Of a stretch of 35,460 bases of DNA, positions 1 to 7,393 are shown one piece after another. Source of the stretch: Intrasporangium_A sp039812505 (GTDB taxonomy: Bacteria > Actinomycetota > Actinomycetes > Actinomycetales > Dermatophilaceae); contig NZ_JBDIAQ010000022.1 of assembly GCF_039812505.1 (NCBI RefSeq), forward strand, positions 1 through 35,460. Direction: 5' to 3'. Position 1 is the stretch's first letter, and each line of letters starts with the position of its first letter. The position numbers and the translations under genes were made by a program. Under the pieces are notes generated by a model, which did not search any database, had not been told where the DNA came from, and was given only the letters and a program-made list of their open reading frames with translations.

Positions 1-33
1 CCGGCGTACGAGCGCGTCGTAGGGAGGCCGCAT
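1..33 (-). CDS. Start of a leftward gene cut by the window edge
   Basis: Reading leftward, an ATG at 33 follows AAGGTGG with a short spacer and opens a frame beginning MRPPYDALVRR that runs off the left edge. The same kind of ribosome site precedes the coiled-coil gene ending at 997. Only 11 codons are visible, so no function can be assigned. A GTG nine bases upstream (42) is an alternative start. On the other strand an ATG at 32 also follows GGGAGG, but that frame quickly enters the repeat array and stops, so I prefer the leftward gene. Confidence 0.35.
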   Translation of the reverse strand, partial: MRPPYDALVRR

Positions 34-85
34 GCTGTCCACCTTGGCCCTCGTGGGCGTCCTGACGCCAGCGCCACCGGCGCCC

Positions 86-238
86 GGTTGTCGTGGCGCT
101 CGTTCTCGTGGCGCTCAGGCCCGCCGGACCACGACAACTGCGATCGGTGTGGGTTCTCGTGGCGTTCGAACCCGTTGAGCCACGACAACTGCGGTTCTCG
201 TGGCGCTTGGACCCGTTGGACCACGACAACTGCGATCG
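86..238. repeat. Array of palindromic intergenic repeats (CCACGACAAC family)
   Basis: Three diverged units each hold GTTCTCGTGGCG (starting at 102, 153, 194) followed 25-30 bases on by CCACGACAACTGCG (129, 180, 221). An extra GTTGTCGTGG arm lies at 87. The arms are near-perfect inverted repeats of each other, so each unit can fold as a hairpin. The period is 51 bp between the first two units and 41 bp between the last two. The array lies just downstream of the protease stop codon and could end its transcript. The 51-bp tandem repeat at 34291-34452 shares about 25 of the first 34 positions. Confidence 0.75.
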
Positions 239-241
239 ATG

Positions 242-1000
242 TCAGTCGCAGGGCGTGACCGGGCCGAGCTCCGCCGGCGTGTCGATGAGCCGGCGCAGCA
301 GCTCGACCGGCACCGCCCAGTAGGGGCCGTCCGGCTTGCCCGCGTAGGCGACCCCGACCACCTGCCCTGCGGCATCCACCAGGGGGCTGCCCGAGCTGCC
401 GTGCTCGATCGGCGCGTCGTCGACGATCATCGGCTCGTCCGACTCGCCGACCAGGTCCGCGCCATAACGCAGCACCCGGCCCTGCGAGGTGGTCAGCTCA
501 CCACCTCCGGGGTACCCGACGACCGTGATCCGGTCGCCGGGCTTCGGGTTCTGCGCCGCCAGCGGGAGGGTCGCGGGCAGGTCCTCGGCCAGCCGTACCA
601 CGGAGAGGTCCGCGAAGGTGGCGACCCCGGCCGTGGCCACCTGCCGGTCGCTGCCGTCGAAGGTCTCGATCTGCAGCACCGCGGCCCCGTCGACGACGTG
701 TCGGTTGGTCACGATCACCCGTGGTGCCACGGCGAACCCCGAACCGACCTGGACGCCTTGACAGGTGATGTTGCGGATCCGGAGAGCGGCCCGCTCGTAG
801 GCGCTGAACCCCTTGAGCGTGACCGTGCCGGCGGACCCGGCCTTGACCTCCGGCACGCTCGGCACGGCCGCGACGGTGTGGCCGGCCGGCGTGGTCCGGG
901 TGGGCGGGGCGAGCGGCAGCACGTCGGCGCAGCCCGCGAGCAGCAGGGCCGGGACCGCGACGCCGGCGACCAGCCGTGGCAGGCGGCGGGCCGGCGTCAC
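242..1000 (-). CDS. Secreted trypsin-like serine protease lipoprotein
   Basis: A 252-residue protein of the S1/HtrA-like protease fold. A short N-terminus with basic residues and a hydrophobic stretch ends in the lipobox LLAGC (Cys24), so the mature enzyme should be tethered outside the membrane. The triad is visible: His101 in TNRHVV, Asp131 in FADLSVV and Ser203 in GSSGSP. Two cysteines (Cys80 and one near the C-terminus in TPCD) could form a disulfide. There is no PDZ domain, so it is shorter than classical HtrA/DegP. The GTG start at 1000 is chosen because it overlaps the stop of the upstream gene as GTGA and directly precedes the signal sequence; the open frame further upstream is arginine/proline-rich shadow. 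The overlap implies translational coupling to the coiled-coil membrane protein. Substrate unknown. Confidence 0.85.
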   Translation of the reverse strand: MTPARRLPRLVAGVAVPALLLAGCADVLPLAPPTRTTPAGHTVAAVPSVPEVKAGSAGTVTLKGFSAYERAALRIRNITCQGVQVGSGFAVAPRVIVTNRHVVDGAAVLQIETFDGSDRQVATAGVATFADLSVVRLAEDLPATLPLAAQNPKPGDRITVVGYPGGGELTTSQGRVLRYGADLVGESDEPMIVDDAPIEHGSSGSPLVDAAGQVVGVAYAGKPDGPYWAVPVELLRRLIDTPAELGPVTPCD

Positions 1001-1653
1001 CGTCCCTCCAGCCAGTCCTGGAAGGCCCTGCTCTGGTTCTGCGCCTCGTCGCAACCGGCGTTGACCTGGGCGACGACGGCGGCGAGGGCCGCCGGGTCCG
1101 GGCTGTCCGGCGCGACGAGGTAGGCCTGCAGGTTGCGCAGCCCGGTGACGCACGTGTCGAGCTGGTCCTGCAGCCGGGCAGCCTGTGCCACCGCAGTGGC
1201 GAGCAGTCCCGCCTCGTCGCCAACCTTGGCCTTCTCGTCGGCCAGCTCGCGGATCCGCTCCGAAGCCTCGTCGTACTGCCCGGCGACTGCGCTCAGGCTG
1301 CCCTTCGTCTCGTCGAGCGCCTTGCGGGTCTCGTCGAGGGCGAGCTTGGTCCTGGTCAGCGTCTCGCTCGTGCGGTCCAGGTCGGTCCGGGTAGCCTCCA
1401 GAGCGACAGTCGTCGAGTCGGCCAGCGCCTTCCAGTCACGCGACGAGTCGAGGCTGCGCTGGTACCCGTAGCCGAGCGTCCCGAGCGACGCCAGGCACAC
1501 CGCGACGAGCGCCCAGGCGAGCCGCGTCGGCCACCGGCGTGCCGGCCGGCGGGTCGCCTGCGCGTCGGCCGGTCGCGACGCGGCCGGGGCCGTGGCCCCG
1601 GACGGGCGCACGGGGATGGGCCTGGTGTCTCCGGGCCCGTCATGAGCGGTCAT
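997..1653 (-). CDS. Membrane-anchored coiled-coil protein
   Basis: About 218 residues. A Pro/Ala/Arg-rich cytoplasmic N-terminus is followed by one transmembrane helix (about residues 43-63, LAWALVAVCLASLGTLGYGY). A long extracytoplasmic heptad-like region rich in Leu, Thr, Asp and Lys (about 70-170) then predicts a coiled coil, and a short C-terminal domain has two cysteines. The ATG at 1653 sits five bases after GAGGTGG; an in-frame GTG at 1662 lies inside that ribosome site and is less likely. It shares a GTGA overlap with the downstream lipoprotein protease, so the two are probably made together and may act together at the outer membrane face. No named family recognised. Confidence 0.75.
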   Translation of the reverse strand: MTAHDGPGDTRPIPVRPSGATAPAASRPADAQATRRPARRWPTRLAWALVAVCLASLGTLGYGYQRSLDSSRDWKALADSTTVALEATRTDLDRTSETLTRTKLALDETRKALDETKGSLSAVAGQYDEASERIRELADEKAKVGDEAGLLATAVAQAARLQDQLDTCVTGLRNLQAYLVAPDSPDPAALAAVVAQVNAGCDEAQNQSRAFQDWLEGR

Positions 1654-1806
1654 GCTTTCCACCTCAGCGGCGAACTATGCGGGTAGCCTCATCCTCCCGC
1701 CTCGACCTCGGGTTCCGAAGCCGATCGCGGTTTCTCGACGGTGCTCGGTCCCGGCGGATGTCGCCCGATGACCGATGCGGCACCGGCACCTGCCCGGCGC
1801 TGCGGG

Positions 1807-1825
1807 GGGGAGGTCCTTTCTCCCC
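1807..1825 (-). terminator. Probable hairpin terminator after the four-helix membrane protein
   Basis: GGGGAG (1807-1812) pairs with CTCCCC (1820-1825) around a seven-base loop, 35 bases downstream of the stop codon at 1860. On the minus strand there is no long T tract, so termination strength is uncertain. Confidence 0.4.
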
Positions 1826-1859
1826 TCGGCCCGGTCGCTCTCGACCCGCTGCGCAGCCG

Positions 1860-2300
1860 TCAGCGCCGGCTGGCGAGGGACCGGAAGAACGTCACCACGG
1901 CGACGAGGATCGCGATGGCACTGCCACCGATACCGACGCCGAGGGCGACCCGCGCGACGATCGCCCAGTCGACGGTCGACTCGCCGAAGTCGAACGGGAA
2001 CACCTGCCAGACCTGCAGCATCGCCGCCAGTCCGATCGACGTCGTGGCCACGTCACCGAGTGCCTTGAACCAGCGGGGGTCCCACACCAGATACACGACG
2101 TTGACGACGGCCCCGGCGACCAACATCGCGTTGACCGAGGCGAGGACCTCGGTCGTGGCGGGTGACAGGAACGGCAGCACCGCCCAGCCGGGCGTGACGT
2201 TGAGGAGGTAGATCAGCAGGGCGTCGACCCCGACGGCGATCACGTAGCCGAGCCGGCGACCTGCGACGGGCTGACGCTGACGGACGGCCACGGTGTTCAT
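1860..2300 (-). CDS. Small four-helix membrane protein (paralogue of 13825-14295)
   Basis: A 146-residue integral membrane protein with four predicted helices at roughly residues 18-36, 52-73, 82-100 and 110-138. The ATG at 2300 follows AGGAGG at good spacing. No characterised domain recognised. It aligns by eye with the protein at 13825-14295: both have an LN..P.W..LPFL block after helix 1, a conserved NV near the end of helix 2, a D-x-R after it, and an FPF segment between helices 3 and 4. They therefore appear to be paralogues from one uncharacterised family. It is followed by a hairpin terminator and stands alone, 166 bases from the Lrp gene. Confidence 0.75.
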   Translation of the reverse strand: MNTVAVRQRQPVAGRRLGYVIAVGVDALLIYLLNVTPGWAVLPFLSPATTEVLASVNAMLVAGAVVNVVYLVWDPRWFKALGDVATTSIGLAAMLQVWQVFPFDFGESTVDWAIVARVALGVGIGGSAIAILVAVVTFFRSLASRR

Positions 2301-2466
2301 GGCAGCCTCCTCTTTCCGAGGGTTCCGACGAGCCCGCGCGGACCCGCTGGTCTCAGCGTTGCACCGCGCGGACTGCCCACGGCGCCAAGGCGATCCACGT
2401 CACGTGTCGCGTCCGTCACCCGCGGGAGAGGGACCTGGGGGGGCGAGGCTCATGGGTGTCCGGGTG

Positions 2467-2964
2467 TCAGCGGGTGCCCCAGTTGTAGAGCTGCTTGTTC
2501 AGCTTCAGGTAGACGAAGGTCTCGGTAGCGGTGATCTTCGGCAGGCCGCGGATCTGGCCGAGCAGCTCGAGCAGGTGCTCGTCGTCCTCACAGAGCACCT
2601 CGATCACCAGGTCGAAGCTCCCGGCCGTGGTGACGACGTAGGTGACCTCGTCGATCCGCGCGAGGCGGGCAGCCGTCTCGGTCAGGTCCCCGCTGGTGCG
2701 CAGGCCGACCAGGGCCTGCCGCTGGAAGCCGAGCTGGAGCGGGTCGGTCACCGCCACGATCTGCATGACCTCGGCGTCGAGCAGCCGTTGGACGCGCTGG
2801 CGCACCGCGGGCTCCGACAGGCCGACCTCCTGGGCGATCGCGGCATACGACTTGCGCCCGTCCTGCTGGAGCTGCTCGATGATCTTCTTGGAGAGCCGGT
2901 CGAGAGTGACAGTGGGCTTCTGGGCCGGTCCCGGCCTCTCCTGACGTACCGCACGGCTTGGCAT
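2467..2964 (-). CDS. Lrp/AsnC family transcriptional regulator
   Basis: A 165-residue regulator. The N-terminal winged helix-turn-helix (about residues 22-70) contains DGRKSYAAIAQEVGLSEPAV, and the C-terminal RAM ligand-binding domain (about 85-155) contains GSFDLVIEV. Lrp/AsnC proteins form octamers or dimers that bind amino acids or related small molecules and often regulate the adjacent divergent operon. Here that operon is potDABC. The ATG at 2964 is chosen; an upstream in-frame TTG at 3012 would put the start into the AT-rich intergenic region. No good Shine-Dalgarno is seen at either start. Likely role, by inference: control of polyamine or amine uptake and catabolism. Confidence 0.88.
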   Translation of the reverse strand: MPSRAVRQERPGPAQKPTVTLDRLSKKIIEQLQQDGRKSYAAIAQEVGLSEPAVRQRVQRLLDAEVMQIVAVTDPLQLGFQRQALVGLRTSGDLTETAARLARIDEVTYVVTTAGSFDLVIEVLCEDDEHLLELLGQIRGLPKITATETFVYLKLNKQLYNWGTR

Positions 2965-3014
2965 GGGTCGATAGTGGACCTCGGAATGCGCCGTTCGCAA
3001 CCTTTTGAGCAACG

Positions 3015-3029
3015 GAATCAGAACGATTC
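3015..3029. promoter_or_regulatory. Candidate Lrp-type operator in the divergent control region
   Basis: GAATC (3015-3019) and GATTC (3025-3029) form a perfect inverted repeat with a five-base spacer. It lies in a stretch unusually rich in A/T for this genome (about 3003-3050), between the divergent Lrp gene and the pot operon. Lrp-family proteins favour AT-rich imperfect palindromes, so this is the natural candidate site. Assignment is by position and symmetry only. Confidence 0.35.
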
Positions 3030-3064
3030 ATTCACCAAACGCGTAGATACCGTGGTCAATCGGG

Positions 3065-3070
3065 TAGCAT
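3065..3070 (+). promoter_or_regulatory. Candidate -10 element (TAGCAT) for the pot operon
   Basis: TAGCAT ends six bases before an ATG at 3077, the spacing expected if transcription starts on that codon (leaderless mRNA). No convincing -35 hexamer is seen. The same layout (TAGACT, seven bases, ATG) is found before the Fe-S protein at 31845. Confidence 0.35.
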
Positions 3071-3076
3071 CCGCGC

Positions 3077-3220
3077 ATGCACTTCGAGCGACGTAGCCTG
3101 CTCGACGTCGGTGCCGGTGGCCTCCTCGCCGCAGCGTCGGCCGGGGACCGGCCTCTTCGTCGAGACACCCCGCCGCAGGTTCAAGCACAGCGCCTCACAC
3201 TCACTTGGAGCCTCTCATGA
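3077..3220 (+). CDS. Short leader ORF with a Tat-signal-like start, overlapping potD
   Basis: A 47-codon ORF whose TGA (3218-3220) overlaps the potD ATG (3217-3219) as ATGA. Its first residues, MHFERRSLLDVGAGGLLAAA, look like a twin-arginine signal peptide and resemble the potD signal. The rest is not protein-like, and third-position GC (about two thirds) is far below that of neighbouring genes. It could be a translated leader that couples initiation to potD, or the decayed start of an older solute-binding-protein gene. The possible leaderless start and the exact overlap favour translation; codon use favours a relic. Too short for family assignment. Confidence 0.4.
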   Translation: MHFERRSLLDVGAGGLLAAASAGDRPLRRDTPPQVQAQRLTLTWSLS

Positions 3221-4452
3221 ACGAGAACGAGACAGACAGCCTCATCCTGCGGGCCACCCTGGCCCGGGGTCTGGTCTCCCGGCGCTCGGCGCTGGCGGGG
3301 ATCGCCGGTATCGGCGCCGCCGCGGTCCTCGCCTCGTGCGGGTCCGCGGGGCGCAACCCCAAGTCCGCCGGCGGGACCGGCTCCGCGGCACCGGTCGCCG
3401 CGGCGGCCAAGGACATGTCGAGTGTCGAGAAGGTCGTCAACTGGTCGAACTGGCCGGAGTACATCGACGTCGACGACAAGACGCAGAAGCGCCCGACCCT
3501 CGAGGCCTTCACGAAGAAGACCGGCATCAAGGTCAACTACACCGAGGACTACAACGACAACGACGAGTTCTACGCCAAGGTCCGCCCGCTGCTGGCCGGC
3601 GGGACCGACACGGGCCGCGACGTCTGGTGCAGCACCGACTGGCTGGTGGCCCGCCTGATCCGACAGGGCTTCGTCCAGCCGCTGGACATGGACAACATCC
3701 CCAACGTGAAGAACCTCGAGCCCGCGCTGGCCAACGTCGAGTTCGATCCCGGCCGCAAGTTCTCGCTGCCCTGGCAGTCGGGCTTCGCGGGCATCGCCTA
3801 CAACCCCGACGCTACGGGCGGCAAGAAGATCGAGACGGTCGAGCAGCTGTTCACCGACCCCGCGCTCAAGGGCAAGGTCACCCTGCTGACCGAGATGCGC
3901 GACACCGTCGGGCTCGTCATGCTCGCCCAGGGCAAGGACATCGCCAAGTTCACCGACGCCGACTTCGACGACGCGATCAAGATGATCCAGCAGGCCAAGG
4001 ACTCCGGGCAGCTGCGCGGCTTCACCGGCAACGAGTACGGCAAGGACCTCTCCTCCGGTGCGATCGCGGCCTGCTTCGCCTGGACCGGCGACGTCGTCCA
4101 GCTGCAGGCCGACAACCCCAAGCTGGGCTACTCCCTGCCGCCCACCGGCTGCACGCTCTGGTCGGACAACTTCGTCATCCCGGCGCTGGCCCGGCACAAG
4201 ACGAACGCCGAGCGGCTCGTCAACTACTACTACGACCCCAAGGTCATGGCCCAGGTCGTCGACTACGTCAACTACATCTCGCCGGTCAAGGGCACCAAGG
4301 AGGTGCTGCTGCGCAGCGACCCGGACGTGGCCAACAACCCGCTGATCAACCCCTCGGCCGAGGTACTGGCCCAGGCGCACGTCTTCCGGGGTCTGTCGGC
4401 CGACGAGGAGGAGCGTTACTCCAAGGCCTTCTCCGCCCTGACGGTCGGCTGA
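3217..4452 (+). CDS. potD: Polyamine-type ABC transporter substrate-binding lipoprotein (PotD/PotF family)
   Basis: A 411-residue extracellular solute-binding protein. The N-terminus has a twin-arginine signal (SRRSAL) running into the lipobox LASC, so it is probably exported folded by Tat and lipid-anchored. The mature protein begins with the PotD/PotF hallmark VNWSNWPEYID and has the periplasmic-binding-protein fold length usual for spermidine/putrescine receptors. The ATG at 3217 is preceded by GGAG at good distance; an upstream in-frame TTG (3205) is less likely. First structural gene of potDABC and overlapped by the leader ORF at 3077. Substrate is inferred to be putrescine, spermidine or a related amine; specificity is not readable by eye. 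Confidence 0.92.
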   Translation: MNENETDSLILRATLARGLVSRRSALAGIAGIGAAAVLASCGSAGRNPKSAGGTGSAAPVAAAAKDMSSVEKVVNWSNWPEYIDVDDKTQKRPTLEAFTKKTGIKVNYTEDYNDNDEFYAKVRPLLAGGTDTGRDVWCSTDWLVARLIRQGFVQPLDMDNIPNVKNLEPALANVEFDPGRKFSLPWQSGFAGIAYNPDATGGKKIETVEQLFTDPALKGKVTLLTEMRDTVGLVMLAQGKDIAKFTDADFDDAIKMIQQAKDSGQLRGFTGNEYGKDLSSGAIAACFAWTGDVVQLQADNPKLGYSLPPTGCTLWSDNFVIPALARHKTNAERLVNYYYDPKVMAQVVDYVNYISPVKGTKEVLLRSDPDVANNPLINPSAEVLAQAHVFRGLSADEEERYSKAFSALTVG

Positions 4453-4455
4453 GCC

Positions 4456-5577
4456 ATGGCCGGACACGCGAAGGGCGACCTTCGGCTCGTCGGGGTCAGC
4501 AAGGAGTTCGAGACGTTCACGGCCGTCCATCCCATGGACCTCACCATCCCGGACGGGTCCTTCTTCGCGCTGCTCGGGCCGTCCGGGTGCGGCAAGACGA
4601 CGACGCTGCGGATGATCGCCGGGCTCGACCAGCCCACGACCGGCCGCATCCTCATCGGCGAGACCGACATCACCGACACCCGCGCACACGAGCGCAACGT
4701 CAACACGGTGTTCCAGTCGTACGCCCTCTTCCCGCACATGAGCGTCCTCGACAACGTCTCGTTCGGGCTCAAGCGCAAGAAGGACAAGGACGCCAGGGCC
4801 AAGGCGCAGGCGGCGCTCGAGCTGGTCGAGCTGGGGCACGTCGGCGGCAAACGCCCGGCGCAGCTCTCGGGCGGCATGCAGCAGCGGGTCGCGCTGGCCC
4901 GGGCGGTCGTCAACCGACCCAACGTCCTGCTGCTCGACGAGCCGCTCGGCGCCCTCGACCTGAAGCTGCGCCGGCAGATGCAGATCGAGCTCAAGCAGAT
5001 CCAGCAGGAGGTCGGGCTCACCTTCGTGCACGTCACCCACGACCAGGAGGAGGCCATGACCATGGCCGACACCATCGCGGTGATGAACGGCGGCCGGATC
5101 GAGCAGCTCGCCGACCCGGCCACGCTCTACGAGCACCCGGCATCGACGTTCGTGGCCAACTTCCTCGGCCAGTCCAACCTGCTGGGCGGACAGGTGGTCG
5201 CCGGCTCGCTCCGGGACGGGACCGTGACGGTGCGCAGCCACGGCGTCGAGCTGGCGGCCTGCGTCCGGCACCTGCCGGAGGGCTGCACCGAGGTCTACCT
5301 CGGGGTGCGCCCGGAGAAGCTGCGCCTGGGCCCGGACGGCGGCCCCAACCAGCTGAAGGGGGTGGTGCGCGACGTGTCCTTCACGGGCGTGGCCACGCAC
5401 TATGTCATCGAGATGCCGTGGGGCCGCGAGCTGACCGTCGTCCAGCAGAACGACGGCTCGGCCCGGGCCCGGCTCGGCGAGCCGGTCACCGTCTCGTGGC
5501 GTCCCGAGTACGCCTTCGCGCTCGACGCGTCCCAGGACGCCGACGCCGGGGCGGGGATGCAGGGCGACCATGGCTGA
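4456..5577 (+). CDS. potA: Polyamine-type ABC transporter ATP-binding protein
   Basis: A 373-residue ATPase that powers uptake with PotB, PotC and PotD. Visible: Walker A GPSGCGKTT (41-49), Q-loop VFQSYALFP (85-93), ABC signature LSGGMQQRVALARA (137-150), Walker B LLLDEP (158-163), the switch histidine in VTHDQEEA, and a C-terminal TOBE-type regulatory region (about 280-355) containing GVRPEKLRL. It begins three bases after the potD stop and overlaps potB by eight bases, so the operon is translationally coupled. Length and layout match the spermidine/putrescine subfamily (PotA/PotG). Confidence 0.95.
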   Translation: MAGHAKGDLRLVGVSKEFETFTAVHPMDLTIPDGSFFALLGPSGCGKTTTLRMIAGLDQPTTGRILIGETDITDTRAHERNVNTVFQSYALFPHMSVLDNVSFGLKRKKDKDARAKAQAALELVELGHVGGKRPAQLSGGMQQRVALARAVVNRPNVLLLDEPLGALDLKLRRQMQIELKQIQQEVGLTFVHVTHDQEEAMTMADTIAVMNGGRIEQLADPATLYEHPASTFVANFLGQSNLLGGQVVAGSLRDGTVTVRSHGVELAACVRHLPEGCTEVYLGVRPEKLRLGPDGGPNQLKGVVRDVSFTGVATHYVIEMPWGRELTVVQQNDGSARARLGEPVTVSWRPEYAFALDASQDADAGAGMQGDHG

Positions 5578-6496
5578 GGCGATGACCGCGGCCAAGCCGG
5601 CGTCGGCCTCCGCGCCGGCGGCGCGCAACCGCCGGCGACGCAACTGGGTGCCCTACGCCCTGCTCCTGCCCGGCCTGCTCTGGCTGTTCGTCTTCTTCGT
5701 CCTGCCGATGGTGACGCTCGCCTCCCAGTCGCTGCAGGAGGGCAGCGTCGACGAGGGCTACGTCTTCACCGGCAACGTCGGCATCTACGCCGACGCCCTG
5801 TCGCAGTACTGGAGCCAGCTGCTGCGCTCGCTCGGCTACGCGGCCAGCGCGACGGTCCTGGCCCTGCTGCTGGGCTACCCGCTCGCCTACTTCATCGCCC
5901 AGAAGGCCGGCCGGTGGAAGAACGTGATGCTGGTCCTGGTCATCGCCCCCTTCTTCACCAGCTTCCTGATCCGCACCCTGGCCTGGCAGACCATCCTCGC
6001 GCCCGGCAGCATCGTGACGACGTTCTTCGAGAACACCGGGATCACCGCGCTGCTGCGCTGGATGGGCATGGTCGAGACGACGACGCTGACGGCCACCCCG
6101 TTCGCCGTGATCATGGGCCTGACCTACAACTTCCTGCCCTTCATGATCCTGCCGCTCTACACCAGCCTCGAGCGGCTCGACCCGCGGCTCGTCGAGGCCG
6201 CGGCCGACCTCTACGCGAGCCCGGTGCAGTCCTTCCGGTACGTGACCTGGCCGCTGTCCATGCCCGGGGTCGTGGCCGGCACGCTGCTGACCTTCATCCC
6301 GGCGGCCGGTGACTACATCAACTCCAAACTGCTCGGCAACACGCAGACGACGATGATCGGCCAGGTCATCGACAGCCTCTTCCTGCGGGTGCTCGACTAC
6401 CCGCTCGCCGCGGCACTGTCGTTCGTGCTGCTCGTCATCATCCTGGCCATGGTCGGGTTCTACGTCCGCAAGGCCGGAACCGAGGAGCTGCTCTGA
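5570..6496 (+). CDS. potB: Polyamine-type ABC transporter permease (PotB)
   Basis: A 308-residue inner-membrane permease with a charged N-terminus and about six helices, starting with YALLLPGLLWLFVFFVLPMV (about 25-45). The cytoplasmic EAA loop that docks the ATPase is visible as VEAAADLYASPVQSFRYVTW, near residue 210. It overlaps the end of potA by eight bases and ends one base before potC. Pairs with PotC as the heterodimeric channel. Confidence 0.93.
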   Translation: MAEAMTAAKPASASAPAARNRRRRNWVPYALLLPGLLWLFVFFVLPMVTLASQSLQEGSVDEGYVFTGNVGIYADALSQYWSQLLRSLGYAASATVLALLLGYPLAYFIAQKAGRWKNVMLVLVIAPFFTSFLIRTLAWQTILAPGSIVTTFFENTGITALLRWMGMVETTTLTATPFAVIMGLTYNFLPFMILPLYTSLERLDPRLVEAAADLYASPVQSFRYVTWPLSMPGVVAGTLLTFIPAAGDYINSKLLGNTQTTMIGQVIDSLFLRVLDYPLAAALSFVLLVIILAMVGFYVRKAGTEELL

Positions 6497-6497
6497 C

Positions 6498-7307
6498 ATG
6501 TCTGGTGCACTCGCCTGGATCAGGCGCCACCTGATCGCGTTCGCCGCAGGCGCCGTCCTCGTGTACATGCTGGTCCCGAACGTCGTCGTGGCGGTCTTCT
6601 CCTTCAACAACCCGACCGGCCGGTTCAACTACGAGTGGAGCTCGTTCTCGACGCAGGCCTGGACGAACGTGTGCGGCACCCCCGGGATCTGCTCCTCCCT
6701 CGGGCTGAGCCTCAAGATCGGCATCATCGCCTCGCTCGTCGCGACGGTCCTGGGCACCCTCGTCGCGTTCGCACTCGGCCGGCACCGCTTCCGCGGCCGG
6801 GCCGCGACGAACCTGCTCATCTTCATGCCGATGGCCACCCCTGAGGTCGTCATGGGCTCGAGCCTGCTCACGCTCTTCGTCATGATGGGTGTCCCGTCGG
6901 GTCAGGGGGCGATCCTGATCGCCCACATCATGTTCTGCCTCAGCTTCGTGGTCGTGGCCGTCAAGGCGCGGGTCGCCTCGCTCGACCCCCGGCTGGAGGA
7001 GGCCGCAGCCGACCTGGGCGCGACCCCGACCCAGACCTTCCTGAGGGTCACCCTGCCGCTCGCGGCTCCCGGGATCGCGGCAGGTGGCCTGCTGGCGTTC
7101 TCCCTGTCGTTCGACGACTACATCATCACGAACTTCCAGGCGAGCCCGAGCTCGATCACCTTCCCCATGTACGTCTGGGGAGCGGCACAACGCGGGACGC
7201 CGGTGCAGATCAACGTGATCGGGACGGTGATGTTCCTGGTGGCGCTGCTCGTCGTCATCATCGGGCAGGTCATCTCGTCGCGGCGCAACAACAAGGTCGC
7301 GGCCTGA
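6498..7307 (+). CDS. potC: Polyamine-type ABC transporter permease (PotC)
   Basis: A 269-residue permease, second half of the transport channel. It has an N-terminal helix (about 15-33), further helices through the protein, and an EAA loop EEAAADLGATPTQTFLRVTL followed by PLAAPGIAAG. The FDDYIITNF segment is typical of the PotC/PotI branch. The ATG lies one base after the potB stop. Last gene of the operon; a hairpin at 7324-7354 follows, facing the convergent oxidase gene. Confidence 0.93.
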   Translation: MSGALAWIRRHLIAFAAGAVLVYMLVPNVVVAVFSFNNPTGRFNYEWSSFSTQAWTNVCGTPGICSSLGLSLKIGIIASLVATVLGTLVAFALGRHRFRGRAATNLLIFMPMATPEVVMGSSLLTLFVMMGVPSGQGAILIAHIMFCLSFVVVAVKARVASLDPRLEEAAADLGATPTQTFLRVTLPLAAPGIAAGGLLAFSLSFDDYIITNFQASPSSITFPMYVWGAAQRGTPVQINVIGTVMFLVALLVVIIGQVISSRRNNKVAA

Positions 7308-7323
7308 GCCACCGCGAGCATCC

Positions 7324-7354
7324 CCCCCGACCCGCGAGCCGGGCGGATCGGGGG
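7324..7354. terminator. Hairpin terminator between potC and the convergent oxidase
   Basis: CCCCCGA (7324-7330) pairs with TCGGGGG (7348-7354). After one mismatch, CCGC pairs with GCGG nearer the loop. It sits between two converging genes and can serve both strands, though no T tract follows on either side. Confidence 0.5.
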
Positions 7355-7393
7355 CCGGCCGGACGCCGCGGACGCAGCCGAGCGGCATCCGAC

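Noticed and set aside
93..323. Short plus-strand frames across the left-end repeats
   Set aside because: Their translations simply mirror the DNA repeats, with no ribosome site and no continuity into a gene.
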